Notes: generated by a model from the sequence alone, not told the origin. A stretch of 64,000 nucleotides of DNA from Eurosta solidaginis (GCF_040869045.1 NC_090320.1:145164941-145228940), one strand, 5' to 3'. Shown: positions 38,512 to 49,089, numbered from the stretch's first letter. A program made the numbers and translations.

Positions 38512-39023
38512 TTGGAACAGCTAAAAGGAAAAGTGCAATAGACAGTGCAATATTAGATACTGTAGAGCGGACGCGGAAATTTCTTAGTAAAAACAACCAC
38601 ATACCAATTTTATTTTTTAAAATAAAATATCCCACCTCAAGGCTACAAACGAAAAACAACAATTTAGTGGAAAAAATGTACAAAATAGGATGTATCGCAA
38701 CGGCGGATAAAAACAAACTCGCGACAACGACGGCACTACCATCCAGGATTTATGGACTACCGAAAATCGACAAGGCAGGACTTCCTCTCAGGCCGATTTG
38801 CTCAGATATCAACTCTCCATCATATGGCCTATGCCAATTTCTAGTAAATATTTTAAAACATATAACAGCTGACTCCAAATATAGCATTAAGAATACCCTT
38901 GAATTTAAAGAGAGAATCAATAATACCTTCATTTGCGAAGATGAAACACTCATTTCCTTTGACGTGGTTTCATTTTTTCCGAGTATACCAACACAAATGG
39001 CACTTGACATTATACGTAATAAA
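38512..39023 (+). pseudogene. Penelope-like reverse transcriptase, plus-oriented copy (N-terminal part)
   Basis: Open from 38472 on the plus strand: KRKSAIDSAILDTVERTRKF, MYKIGCIATADKNKLA, ALPSRIYGLPKIDKAGLPLR (fingers motif), ISFDVVSFFPSIPTQMALDI (palm motif A, SFDVVSFFPS). It stops at 39023 before the YVDD part. It faces the minus copy at 37443-38470 head to head, with a spacer of about 65 bp, so together they form a long inverted repeat. It is better preserved than the left copy. A stretch of about 100 bp present in the left copy (about 38240-38345) is replaced here by a short AT palindrome near 38607-38630. Confidence 0.85.
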
Positions 39024-39199
39024 CCCTGCCAACCAAAACTGCAGGTGTGCGGATTTTATCCACTTTCCCCTTGAACGAGTCGTGTACGTGTGATCTCGCA
39101 TCCTTCTCACACTTATACCAAAATGCCATTAAGAAAAATGCATAGTTGCTCCTCTCTAACTGACAATATCCCATAACACATGGTTGGATTTTTGCAGGG
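39024..39199. mobile_element. Possible small TIR element
   Basis: Begins CCCTGC and ends GCAGGG, with further imperfect inversion (CCAACC/GGTTGG). It abuts the truncated Penelope copy. No 8-bp target duplication is seen, so this is weak. Confidence 0.25.
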
Positions 39200-39999
39200 A
39201 TGCCATACCGGAAGATTTTCATGCCCAAAAATACCCAAAATTTTTACCAAAGTACCCAAAAGTTCTCCTAAAATACATAAAAAAAAAACTATAAAATACC
39301 CAAAAAATCTCCAAACATTTTTATTTTTTTATTTTTAATGAAAACATTTAGTTAATAATATAAAGATGCATTTACAATTGTTCTAAAGCATAACATTTTT
39401 AGAATAAATCTGTCAAACGGACCTTTTACAATTAATTTGCTTTTGTCGCACAGATAAATTATAAGATAAAACGGTCTTAAAGTTATTAAATAGCATAAAT
39501 AATAATTATTTGTATTCATAATTTTTTATGTCTGCAAGTATTTACTAAACTATAATATTTTTTATATAATTTAAAAAACAAGTACAAATAACATTGAAAT
39601 AAATTAATTATGAATAACAGTGTAATATTTGGATTTTTGACATTAAAATGACAGTTGTTTATTTATCAAACTAATTAAATCTATAATTGATAAAATATCA
39701 AAGCTGATTAAGTCTAGAAGTTCGACTTACAATCCCTTAAAAAACCAATCAATCGAAAAACTAAATTTTTCAAATCAATTAAAACTAAGGATATCACAAT
39801 AAGTATCTTTTTTAATTCTATTATTTAACAAAGGAATTATTAGCTTATTGATCACTCGAGTTAAAAAATGTTGATATTTTATCAGAGAGCGCGTCAGTTC
39901 TTTTTAACAAAAGGCCACAATGAGTGAACAATACTTGTATAACTTTGCAAAAAATTTTCTTACTACAGAGATGTTTTTCTGAAATATACAAAACTTTAG
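39200..39999. other. AT-rich anonymous DNA
   Basis: No gene seen. Very AT-rich with short homopolymers; the first 100 bp repeat the word TACCCAAAA several times. Confidence 0.4.
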
Positions 40000-40845
40000 A
40001 AAAAACTTTTTGATTTCATTGACAGTACTATCAAAAGTACAATAATTTATTTATCTTTCTTTTGGTGTATGCATAAACTTGAAACTCGTTTCCAAGGAGT
40101 GAAAAACATACTGTAACGAATTTACTGCAATTCCCCTTATTTGCAATCTTCTGCTAACTTTCGTATCGCTAAACTGTTGAATAAATAACTCCAATATTGA
40201 AAAATGGAAAAATGGCGTTTATTAAAGTACTTCAAAATAACACTTATACTTTGCAACTAGCTTGCTTAACAACCAAACTGATTGATAGCTCAAATGAAAC
40301 TCTACTATTGCCCGACAGATTGCGTGCTTAATCAATAACTGCTTGATAGCTCAAATCAAACTGAATTCCAGCGCCTCTACATTTGCTGCCTTTTATTCTC
40401 TCTGATTTCAACGTTCGCATCTTCTAAGCGCTTCCATTTCAGAACTTACTAGTTAGTTTCATCTACAAAATCGCCAGCCACAACTACGTTTATAACTTCT
40501 CATTTGAGTAATACTTGCACAAATTATTGCCCTCTCTTGTGAGCAATTCAGATAAGATATATGCATGTGTTTGTGCATTGCTTCTCCGCTGCTCGTATAC
40601 GTACATATGTGTAGACGCAATTATTGATTCGTTTATGTAGATACAAAATTATTGATCTATGGATGTGCATGATATCACTGTTTGGCATCGGCTTAGAGAT
40701 GGTGCACCCCCTTAGTTTTGCTAATATTCGTAACAATACAATTTTCTTACAAGTTTACAAAATCTCACCAAGTTTTCCCTAGATATATACATGTATCTAT
40801 TATTTCAAAAAAATTTGAAAAAATTGTTTGTAGATTTAAACGATA
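40000..40845 (+). repeat. Degenerate ~190-bp tandem repeat, left part
   Basis: CTTTCTTTTGGTG, ACTCGTTT, GAGTGAAA and, after the solo LTR, TTTACAAAATCTCACCAAGTTTTCCCTAG-type sequence and TTTAAACGATA match the order of words in the clear repeat at 42334-42815. A monomer is split by the solo LTR at 40112-40735. Confidence 0.55.
40112..40735 (-). mobile_element. Solo LTR of the Gypsy family at 417-4098
   Basis: 624 bp, the reverse complement of the LTRs at 417 and 3482 along its length, including TATA box, poly(A) signal region and both ends (TGTAACGAA...TTCGTAACA). It is flanked by ATAC at 40108-40111 and 40736-40739, a 4-bp target duplication. On the element's own strand this is GTAT, the same as for the full element. 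More diverged than the two LTRs are from each other. Confidence 0.92.
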
Positions 40846-42327
40846 ATCGAATGAGCCAAGATCCCGCATTCCGGAATTGTTGTATTTGTAATCGAATTTG
40901 AAAAAAAAGGTTTGATGACGTAGCGCTTTTTAAATTTTTCGATTTTTTACATTTCTCTCAGTGTTCGGGGGTATTTCAAAACTGTTACCTAAGTAAACGA
41001 GTACGCCGGAGTAAAAATTAAATTTTCGGAGTATATTTTTTCTTCCTTTTTGAAAGCGTGCGAACAAATAACATCAAATTGATTTGGTGGCTTGGCAGAC
41101 CTTTTGATGGAAAACACTCCTCGGCATCCAATATCACGGCTAAAAAATCACAAGGTGCCATGCAATGACGGGATACCCGCCGGGCTGTTCAAACATGCGA
41201 GGCGAAGATAAAGAAGCAAAAAAAAGTGGGTCTTGCAGTAAATTTGGACAAGACGAAGTACTTGCTGTCATCGTGGCCTCTGTAGCTACGTCACTGTTGA
41301 CGGATATAAATTCGAGACTGTGAAGGATTTCGCTCATTTGGGAAGCAGCATTAAAAACAAAAACAATTTGGGCTTAGAAATCAAAAGGAGAATAACTCTC
41401 GCGAACAAGTGCTTTTTAGGCAGTTGAAAAGTAAAGTCCTCTCTCGCTCTACAAGTCACTCATCATACCTGTCCTGATGTATGGCTCGGAATCATGGAAG
41501 GTGCCGAGAGAAGATGAAAAGGCTCTTGGAGTATTCGAGAGAAAACTTCTCCGGAAGGTGTGTAGTTCTATCCGTAATGTCGACGGTGAGTGTCGAAAGA
41601 GGTATAATGATGAGTTATATGAGCTTTACGCAGACATGACGATAGTGCAGCGATTGAAAATCCAAAGGCTTCGCTAGCTAGGGGATGTTATGCGGAGGAA
41701 CGAATACGCTCCGGCAGTTTGTAAACAGAGGAAAGAGAAAACCTGCACTGAGGTGGGAGAGACAGTTGGGGGAAGATTTTACCTCGGTTGGTCCCCCAAT
41801 TGGCGAATGTTATCGCAAGACAGAGTTAACTGACCTCACTGACTCAACGTACTTCAAGAAATGCTGTATGTTGAATTTTGGCAGCATTTACAAATCACAC
41901 CCAAACACATTTGTTGCTTACACTTTACTTCTTCTTTTCTCATTCCGTACGAAAAAAGTACAAAAACTGTGAGTATAATGTGAACAAACATGCCTTAAGA
42001 CACAAACAACGAATTCACGTCATTTCATCCAGTCGTCACTTGTAAACCATCAGCTTTTCATAGGTATACAATAAAAAACTTCAACCAAAAGATAAGGTAG
42101 TAATACTTTTTAGTTTTCAACTCGACTCAAATAAACCTTTGAGATAAAAATGGAGTAGGAGGTAAGAGCGGAGCAAAATACTCCGATTGGAATAAAGTCT
42201 GAACACTGCGTCAGTTGTGAAACATGTTGTCAAAAGCGTGACGTCACGCCGAGAAAATTTATTTCACGGCTAACTATGATTTTTTGCTCTCTTATTTTTT
42301 ACTGCGGGATCTGTTTATTGGTTCATG
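40846..42327. other. 1.48-kb segment inserted in the tandem repeat
   Basis: Bounded by a 13-bp direct repeat GATTTAAACGATA (40833-40845 and 42328-42340) that could be a target duplication or simply two monomers of the surrounding repeat. It contains an RTE-like LINE remnant (41150-41840). AGATCCCGCA (about 40858) and TGCGGGATCT (about 42305) are inverted, but nothing else of a TIR follows. The remainder is anonymous. Confidence 0.45.
41150..41840 (+). pseudogene. RTE-like LINE reverse transcriptase tail
   Basis: Pieces in several frames: VNLDKTKYLL, DGYKFETVKDFAHLGSSIKN, LEIKRRITLANKCF, then an open stretch at 41477-41677 with MYGSESW, ALGVFERKLLRKVCSS, RYNDELYELYADMTIVQRLK and IQRLR, then DVMRRNE. 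These are the late palm, thumb and C-terminal tail blocks of insect RTE-type endonuclease-reverse transcriptases, where LGHVVRMDENAPPR normally follows. Palm motifs A-C and the endonuclease are missing. The exact clade name is uncertain. Confidence 0.8.
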
Positions 42328-42333
42328 GATTTA

Positions 42334-42815
42334 AACGATAGTAGTACCTAAAGAAAAGTAATCAAATTACTTTTCTTTTGATATATACAAGCATCCATTA
42401 CACGTTTACAATGAGTGAAATATATTCACTTTCGTTACAACCTTATAAAATTTCTTAACATTTTCTCTAGCTACATATATGTATCTCTAAATTTGAAAAA
42501 ATTCATTTATCAATTTTAACGATAGTAGTATCGAATGAAAAGTAATCAAATTACATTTCTTTTGATATATACAAGCATTCATTACTCGTTTACAATGAGT
42601 GAAATATGTTCACTTTCGTTACAACTTTATAAAAGTTCTCAATATTTTCTCAAGATACATATATGTGTTTCTAAATTTGAAAAATTTTTTAGAAATCGTT
42701 TATCAATTTTAACGATAGTAATATCGAAAGAAAAGTAATCAAATTGCATTTCTTTTGATATATACTAGCATTTATTATTCGTTTAAAATGAGTGAAAAAT
42801 ATTCACTTCCGTTAA
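42334..42815 (+). repeat. ~190-bp AT-rich tandem repeat
   Basis: About 2.6 units, with AACGATAGTAG starting at 42334, 42518 and 42711 (periods 184 and 193). Each unit has AAAAGTAATCAAATT, TTTCTTTTGATATATAC, ATGAGTGAAA and CACTTTCGTTACAA. The left part of the same array lies at 40000-40845. Confidence 0.8.
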
Positions 42816-42879
42816 TGTTTCCTTCGTTGCCAGCAGATCCATATCAGCAGAAGTTGTTCTCGTGATGTCCTTATGATGG

Positions 42880-44855
42880 TCCGAACCAGACCTGTTAAAT
42901 AATGATTACTAATGGTAATGATTAGCCGTTCCATGGATTATTTTCTTGAAACGCCATTTAATTATTACTTGCCATTAGTTTCTATTTTTAATGATTACTT
43001 TTCAATTGATTAAAAAAATAATCAAAAAAAGTTATGATTTTTTCCGATTATTGAAAAAAATCAAAAAAATCAGAAATACTCAAAAATAATGAAAAGTAAT
43101 GATTATTTTTTATTTTTTTTTTTATTTTTTTTTTTATTTTTTTTTGATTATTTTTCCGCTTTGTTGAAAGAAAAAATTTCGTTTGTTGCATGCACGGAAT
43201 AATTTCTACATACAAGTACATTTTAGGATGCAATAGTAAATCGTAAGCGCTTATCGAGGCGAATATATACATGCAACATATAGGGCGAATAGTATATGAG
43301 CGTTGATTCAAACATATTCTCAGGTAAGTATATACACATGCGCATTATTACATTCATTATATAAAATAATAATGGTTTCATCCTTAAGTCAAGCTAATTT
43401 GTTTTGTATCTAAAATTAACATATCCGCTATTTTGGATTAAGTTATGGCTATGCACTGATTGTTTTGTAATCAAAGTTTATCATATTGTTCGCTTTATTT
43501 TAGTAATATTGGTCCCATTTAGACAACTTTATCATATATAAGCATTTTTCTTCGTTAATATATTTTGAACGCTTCACATTTTTTTGTTTCCGCCTTCGGA
43601 TTATTAATACTGAGGTCAATATAAGTCCCTTAGGGCACGTATTAGCAGCCGACCGCTGTTATAGACTTTTAAAATGTATATATATATATATGTTCTTGGA
43701 AAATATCCAACCATGTCGAAAAAAATAATGTATGATAGGCAAACAAATGTGTTTGAAATTTCCATCGTTAGTAATAAAAATATGGCTCACTATGCAAAAC
43801 TTAAAATTTTATAGGAAATATCCTAGACGTAATCATAAGGAAATAAAAAGAAGTTTCAATCTAATGTACATGGACATATGTTAATAAATTAATTTGGGAT
43901 ATAACAACCTTTGGTTAGACAACTGACCATGATGATGAATGACAACTTAGAGGATCGCTCCAGTCCAGTACTCATACATATTGTTTGAGCATATTGTTTT
44001 GTCGTAAAACAATACGCACTCCCCCGCAAGGAATTCGTCGGATACATCTATACACGATAATTTGTAGGTGGGTATGTATGTACCCATATGCCTAGATAAG
44101 CGCTCACGATATACCGTTACATCCACCAATGTACTTGTATGTACAAAATAATCAATGCATAGCCATAACGTTATCCAAAATAGTGGATATATTTATTTTG
44201 GATATAACAAAATTGGCTACACTTAAGGATGAAACCATAAAGGATCGTTGCAAAATGAAAGGCTTTGGACGCCAACCTATGAATACAAAATTTTTTTACA
44301 TATTCTCTGGCAATTAGAAAAACCGCCGTTTTGGATCCATTACATTATTTTATATAATGATTGTAGTCAAATATGCACATGCGTGTATACTTACCGGAGA
44401 ATATGTTTAGATCAACGCTCATATACCATTCGCCATATATGAAGCATCTATATATTCGCCTCGATAAGCGCTTACAATTTACTATTGCATCTTAGAATGT
44501 ACTTGTATGTAGAAATTATCCCGTGCATGTAACAAAGGAGAATTTTTCTTTCAACAAAGCGGAAAAAATAATCAAAAAAAATTTAAAAAAAATCAAAAAA
44601 TAATTTAAAAAAAGTAAAAGCAATCGAAAAAATCAAAAATAATCAAATATAATAATTTGGTTACTTTTGATTATTTTTGATTTTTTTCAATAATCAGAAA
44701 AAATCATGATTTTTTTTTTTATGATTTTTTTCTAATGGTAATCAATTGGTAATTGCTTTTTTCGGAAAACAATTGAAATAATCATTGGGCATTAAAAAAG
44801 GCATCTAATTAATTGATTACTAATGCTAATTCAAATTTAACAGGCTGGTTCGAAC
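42880..44855. mobile_element. Foldback element with ~500-bp inverted arms
   Basis: The left arm (about 42880-43480) and right arm (about 44129-44855) are inverted copies. Shared words from outside inward: CGAACC and CTGTTAAAT at the ends, AT-rich tracts, AGCGGAAAAATAATC-type, ATGTACTTGTATGTA, GATAAGCGCTTAC, CACATGCG and CTTAAGGATGAAACC. The right arm carries about 100 extra bp (44244-44340). Part of the arm is repeated again at 43960-44140. No coding sequence. The arms could form one long hairpin, as in foldback transposons; no clear target duplication. Confidence 0.78.
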
Positions 44856-45119
44856 GATATGTTTGCTATTGGAAAGATAGAAAAAATAAAAGTCAAAATT
44901 AGTTATTCATTCAATATAACTTACAGAGACAGACTTTATTTACCTTTTCGAAACTTCTGCTTACTGAAGCTGTGGTTGCATCCTGTGAAGAAAGTAGGTT
45001 GAAGTATTTTATTGCTAAGAAAAAAAAAGATAATTAAAAGTCAATATCAAAAATCAATTCAACAAAATTGTCTAAATCTGAATCTTCCCTTTTTAGAGCT
45101 CGGGATAAAGAAAAGACAC

Positions 45120-45215
45120 TAGTGCTGAGGTGTCATCCACGAAAAATGGAAAATGGCCAGTGTGGTTACGCTATTAAAGCCTGGGAAACCAGCTAACGTA
45201 GGAGATTCTTATCAA
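45120..45215 (+). pseudogene. LINE reverse transcriptase fragment
   Basis: WKMASVVTLLKPGKPANVGD, then SYQ, is the fingers-region entry of Jockey-type reverse transcriptases (normally followed by RPISLL). It is only about 30 codons and may belong to the same family as 45674-46670. Confidence 0.6.
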
Positions 45216-45339
45216 TATTGGCTGCAGAAAGTGCATCATATGAAGAAATCCCGAAGATATGTGAAAATATTGGAAACATGCTATTTACTTAGATATTTCA
45301 AAATTTTATTTTTGCATATTTTCCGTGACATAGTAGAGT

Positions 45340-45397
45340 TGCTGTTGTATCGATAACGGCACTTCCCGAAGATTTTGAGAGCGCTATCGGTGTTTTT
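45340..45397 (+). repeat. Dispersed repeat with TTG-tail, short piece
   Basis: GTTGTATCGATAACGGCAC, then CCCGAAGATTTTGAGAG and CTATCGGTG, aligns with the start of 47006-47219. It ends where the Jockey-like LINE begins. Confidence 0.55.
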
Positions 45398-45524
45398 TGT
45401 TTAACTTCTATATTGCTGATTTTTGATAGCCTTGTAAGTACTTATTATTGTAAAAAATTTAATGAGCTGATAGGCCTTAGTTAAATAAAACACAATATTT
45501 AAAGTTGTGTTTTAGTTTTACTTC

Positions 45525-45563
45525 GTCGATATTTCGATTTCAGTCTGAAATCATCTTCAGGAA
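45525..45563 (-). ncRNA. Hammerhead-like ribozyme core, left palindrome arm
   Basis: Minus-strand copy of the motif described at 45601-45640: CTGAAGA, a stem of 7 bp closed by GAC, then GAAA. Confidence 0.4.
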
Positions 45564-45600
45564 CATATGACTGTGTTGATCGATCAAACACAGTCATATG

Positions 45601-45640
45601 TTCCTGAAGATGATTTCAGACTGAAATCGAAATATCGACG
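45601..45640 (+). ncRNA. Hammerhead-like ribozyme core, right palindrome arm
   Basis: CTGAAGA (fits CUGANGA), then GATTTCA-GAC-TGAAATC, a perfect 7-bp stem II, then GAAA and TATC. Stem III would be minimal and stem I weak (two pairs), so activity of a single copy is doubtful. Minimal hammerheads in Penelope ends are established knowledge. Confidence 0.45.
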
Positions 45641-45673
45641 AAGTAAAACTAAAACACAACTTTAAATATTGTG

Positions 45674-46670
45674 TTTAACTTCTATATATCAAAACTACCT
45701 TCACCACTAGAAGGAGTCACTATCGTTTCCTACCCGACGACTGCACTATAATGACCACAGGCCCAGGCCCACAGACCAATGAAATTTGTTACAAAATAAA
45801 CAGTTATCTCCCTGACCTCTGCAATTTCTTCGCGAAACCTGACATTGTCACCGACCAAATCATCGGCGACCTTATTTAAAACATGGACGCGCCAAATGCC
45901 GAGCATATTGAAAGTCCACGTCGGTGGCATTACGCTACCGACTGTCTTACACCCAAAAATCTTGGGTGTGACCTTCGATCAGGATGTACATTTTGGAGGG
46001 CATGCAACCACAATTGTTCCCAAAATCCGTAATAAAATCTTCAAATCTCTTGCCGACAGAACTTAGGGTAAAGACAAAGAAACGCTCATTACCACTTACA
46101 AAGCAATTGGCCGGCCGATTGCATGCTAGGCGTACCCGATATGGTCGCCAAGCCTAAAGGCTACTGGAAGAAAATACAGGCCTGCCAAAACACTGCCCTC
46201 AGAACCGCTACGGGCTGTCTTATGTCCCCAGAACAGCACCTACACAACGAGGGTCATCTCCGTAAGCAATATGAGGAAATACGGCACCTGAGAACACAGC
46301 CGTATTAAGCTAAAAAACACAAGCAGGTCCTCAGTGAAATCCACAAACAGGCGTCGAACCTCTATGCGAGGAATTTCCCGGTGAATCCTGTACTCAAAGA
46401 ACAATACGCAAAACGAGTAGAGGAGGAACTCTCCCTAAGGAAAACGCTCGTCACGAGCTTCGATCTGGGCACTATAAGAGGTTAAACTCTTACCTATCCA
46501 GAATAAACCCCGACATACAAAATGTATGCCCTGCTTGAAATGTGTCCCCACATGACACCAACCATCTCTTCAATTGTAATGTGGAACCAACGCCTCTAAT
46601 ACCCCTCTCACTATGCTTCGCCGTGTTGAAGCTGCAAGTTTCCCTGGACTCCTATTAGAGAATATTGGTG
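45674..46670 (+). pseudogene. Jockey-like LINE, 5'-truncated second copy
   Basis: NFYISKLPSPLEGVTIVSY (just before the catalytic box), then SPTKSSATLFKTWTRQMPSI, HVGGITLPTVLHPKILGVTF, DQDVHFGGHATTIVPKI and TYKAIGRPIAC. Further blocks to LPLENIGDN near 46660 are in other frames. It corresponds block by block to 33270-34290. YADD is replaced by a frameshifted stretch; many stops. Its 5' truncation point abuts the dispersed repeat at 45340-45397. Confidence 0.82.
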
Positions 46671-46868
46671 ACAATTTGTGATCGGTCGTGTCTATTGTAT
46701 GAGGCGAACCACTGGTACAACGGGAATAACAACAGCTATTTCGGCAGCTGTAAGAAATATTACCTTAACTTTTCGACACTTTCAAGAACGCAAAAGTGTG
46801 AGAAAAGCCTACATAAGTTTTTTTTGAAGAACGCCCTCAACTTTTTCAGGGACCTGGCACTTCACTCG

Positions 46869-47470
46869 TTTTGATATACACTATTATGCATATATGTACA
46901 AGCGCATGCAGATATATATTTTATGATGGCACCATAAAATCTTCCTGAACTTTATCAGGGACTTAGCACTGAACTGGTTTTGATATACACCATTATGCAA
47001 TATATGTTGTTGTTGTTGTTGTTGTTGTAGCGATAAGGGTGCTCCCCGAAGGCTTTGGGGAGTGTTATCGATGTGATGGTCCTTTGCCGGATACAGATCC
47101 GGTACGCTCCGGTAACACAGCATCATTAAAGTGCTAGCCCGACCATCTTGGGAACGATTTATGTGGCCACGTTAAACCTTCAGGCCATCCCTCCCTCCCC
47201 ACCCCAAGTTCCTTGAGGGGCAATATATAATATGTCCAAGCGCATATACATATATATTTTATGATGGCACCATAAAATCTTCCTGAACTTTGTCAGGGAC
47301 TTAGCACTGAACTGGTTTTGATATACACCATTATGCATATATGTCCAAGCGCATGTACATATATATTTTACGATGGCACCATAAAATCTTTCTGAAATTT
47401 GTCAGGGACTTAGCACTGAACTGGTTTTGATATACACCATTATGCATATATGTTCAAGCGCATGTACATA
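46869..47470 (+). repeat. 109-bp tandem repeat
   Basis: TTTTGATATACAC starts at 46869, 46978, 47316 and 47425. The spacing is 109 bp except where the element at 47006-47219 adds 229 bp. Units share AAGCGCATG, ATGGCACCATAAAATCTT and GGGACTTAGCACTGAACTGG. Confidence 0.88.
47006..47219 (+). mobile_element. Dispersed TTG-tail element inserted in the 109-bp repeat
   Basis: Starts with (GTT)n, then GTAGCGATAAGG, a hairpin CTCCCCGAAGG...GGGGAG, CCGGATACAGATCCGG and CCGGTAAC, ending CCTTGAGGG. It is flanked by GCAATATAT (46997-47005 and 47220-47228), a 9-bp target duplication. Non-coding, about 214 bp. A SINE-like or 3'-end retroposon is possible. Other copies at 32370 and 45340. Confidence 0.75.
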
Positions 47471-47593
47471 TGGGGTATTCCATCCCATTTCGACCAATTT
47501 TGAACCCGACCCCTTTAGAATTGGCTGAAAGTTTTTCTTCTTTTTCTAGCTGACGAAAGACGTTTTTCAGAATTTTTTCAAATTTCACTCACT
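47471..47593. other. Spacer at the truncated 3' end of a LINE
   Basis: GGGGTATTCCATCCCATTTC and following; no gene. It joins the 109-bp repeat to the cut end of the LINE at 47594. Confidence 0.35.
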
Positions 47594-49020
47594 TCATAAT
47601 AGCTTCCTATTCAGAACGACTGCCAAATACTTGAATTGATCGATAAACGCTAAAAACGTACCCCCAATTTTCGGTGGTGTTAGATTTGGTACTTTGTACC
47701 TCCTCGTGAAGAGGACAAGCTCGGTTTTATCCGGGTTGACTTCCAAACCTGTGGCTGTGGCCCCGTGTGAAATTTTGGATAGGGCCCCTTCCATTAAGTT
47801 GCAAAGAGTTTGCGGAAATTTCCCCCGCATGGTGACGCAGATGTCATCTGCATACGCGATCACTTGGTGGTCTTCTGATTCCATGAGTCGTTGTAGTTGG
47901 TTGACGGTAACCACCCAAAGTAGCGGAGAGAGAACGCCGCCCTGCGGAGTGCCTCTGCTGACTGGTCTGCGGATCACGCATCGGCCTAGCTCAGTTTTAA
48001 TCTGCCTACGCGTAAGCAGATTGTATATAAACTCCACCAGGCACGCGTATATCCCCATATCCGTCAGCGCCGAGGTGATGGCTGCCGGGAGAACGTTGTT
48101 GAAGGCACCCGCTATATCTAGAAATGCCACCAGTGTGTATTCCATCCGGCCCCGGCGATTTATAGCGCCTGGAGGTCTGTAAAGCCCAATCTATCCTTTT
48201 ATCGTCTGTGATTTCACTTATTAGCTGATCATTAGGTGACCCTCCGCTAACAATATTTGAAGACGCGCCCGCGCTTGCTGGGAAGTTTGTATCCATAAGC
48301 AAGTTTATGGTTTCGGCGGTGGAGTCCGTCCAGTGCCCATCGGGCTTTTGGACCTAACTTAGCTGATTTGGAGATTCCGATAGCACCTTCCTTAACCGGT
48401 AGGCCGCGGATGTGGATTCAATCCTGCCGCAGAAATCCCTCCAGAAGGATCGCTTTTCATTTCGCTTTGCTCTTTTATATATATTTATTTTGGTTTTGTA
48501 AGCAGCCCATGAGGATTCATGTCCGTCATGCTTTGCTTTATTAAAGGCCGCCCTACATAGCTTCCTAAGCTTATCAAGATCGGACGACCACCATGGTGGT
48601 TTGTGCGTTTCCATAACCATTCTAGTTGGGCAAGCCCTATCTAAAGCATTCCTGCATTTTTGACATAAATTATTTGCAAGCACGTTCAGCTCCTCGCTTT
48701 CTGGGGCTCGCACCTCTTCAGATATATTTTTACCTAGTATCTTCTTATAGTAGCCCCAGTTCGTTCTTCTAATATTTCGTATGTACTTAGGACTTGTGTG
48801 CGCCTGTGATATAGAAAAGCTTATATATCTATGGTCAGAAAAGGAGTGCTCCTTTACAACTCTCCATGAAACGATCAGGTCACTGAAAGAGTCTGTGACC
48901 AGGGTTATGTCAAGGACCTCTTCGCGGTTTCTCGTAATGAAAGTGGGATCATTTCCCCTATCTGTTCCCCGTGGTACCAATTTAAAGTCTTGGTATGACT
49001 TTCGCAGCCGAAACTACTTC
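47594..49020 (-). pseudogene. I/LOA-type LINE: endonuclease end and reverse transcriptase, deleted
   Basis: On the minus strand, GNDPTFITRNREEVLDITLV and FSDHRYISF (last blocks of the AP-like endonuclease, 48780-48950) are followed by the linker and SPGPDGI (start of reverse transcriptase). In another frame come VAFLDIAGAFNNVLP (motif A), GTPQGGVLSPLLW (motif B), VIAYADDICV (catalytic box, residues 98-101 of the 183-codon frame) and GLEVNPDKTELVLF. Between SPGPDGI and EYTLVAFLDI about 80 residues normally present are missing, and the joint near 48145 shifts frame. The 3' end is cut at 47594, and the 5' part is replaced by the R1-like element at 49021. Clade (I/LOA group) is from motif style only. 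Confidence 0.85.
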
Positions 49021-49074
49021 CGGTTGAGTATCCACCTACTCCGGACCGGCCGCCTAGTGTGGGTTGGGGTAGAA

Positions 49075-49089
49075 CCCCCCCCCCCCCCC
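49075..49089 (+). repeat. Run of 15 C
   Basis: Homopolymer in the 3' region of the R1-like element (15 G on its own strand). Confidence 0.9.

Larger units (their letters stand above)
45414..45672. mobile_element. Short Penelope-type terminal insertion (palindrome) with 15-bp target duplication
   Basis: A 259-bp segment flanked by GTTTAACTTCTATAT (45399-45413 and 45673-45687), a sequence belonging to the LINE into which it went. Most of it (45488-45676) is a near-perfect palindrome with arms of about 94 bp and centre TTGATCGATCAA; one extra A breaks symmetry. Each arm has a hammerhead-like core. It resembles two Penelope ends joined head to head, without any coding part. Confidence 0.65.

Noticed and set aside
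40858..42309. 10-bp inverted repeat AGATCCCGCA/TGCGGGATCT as ends of a DNA transposon
   Set aside because: Similarity stops after 10 bp and there is no matching target duplication outside; chance over 1.4 kb is possible.
31136..43606. Shared word CCGCCTTCGGATTATT at about 31139 and 43590
   Set aside because: Only 16 bases with no extension; too short to call a repeat.
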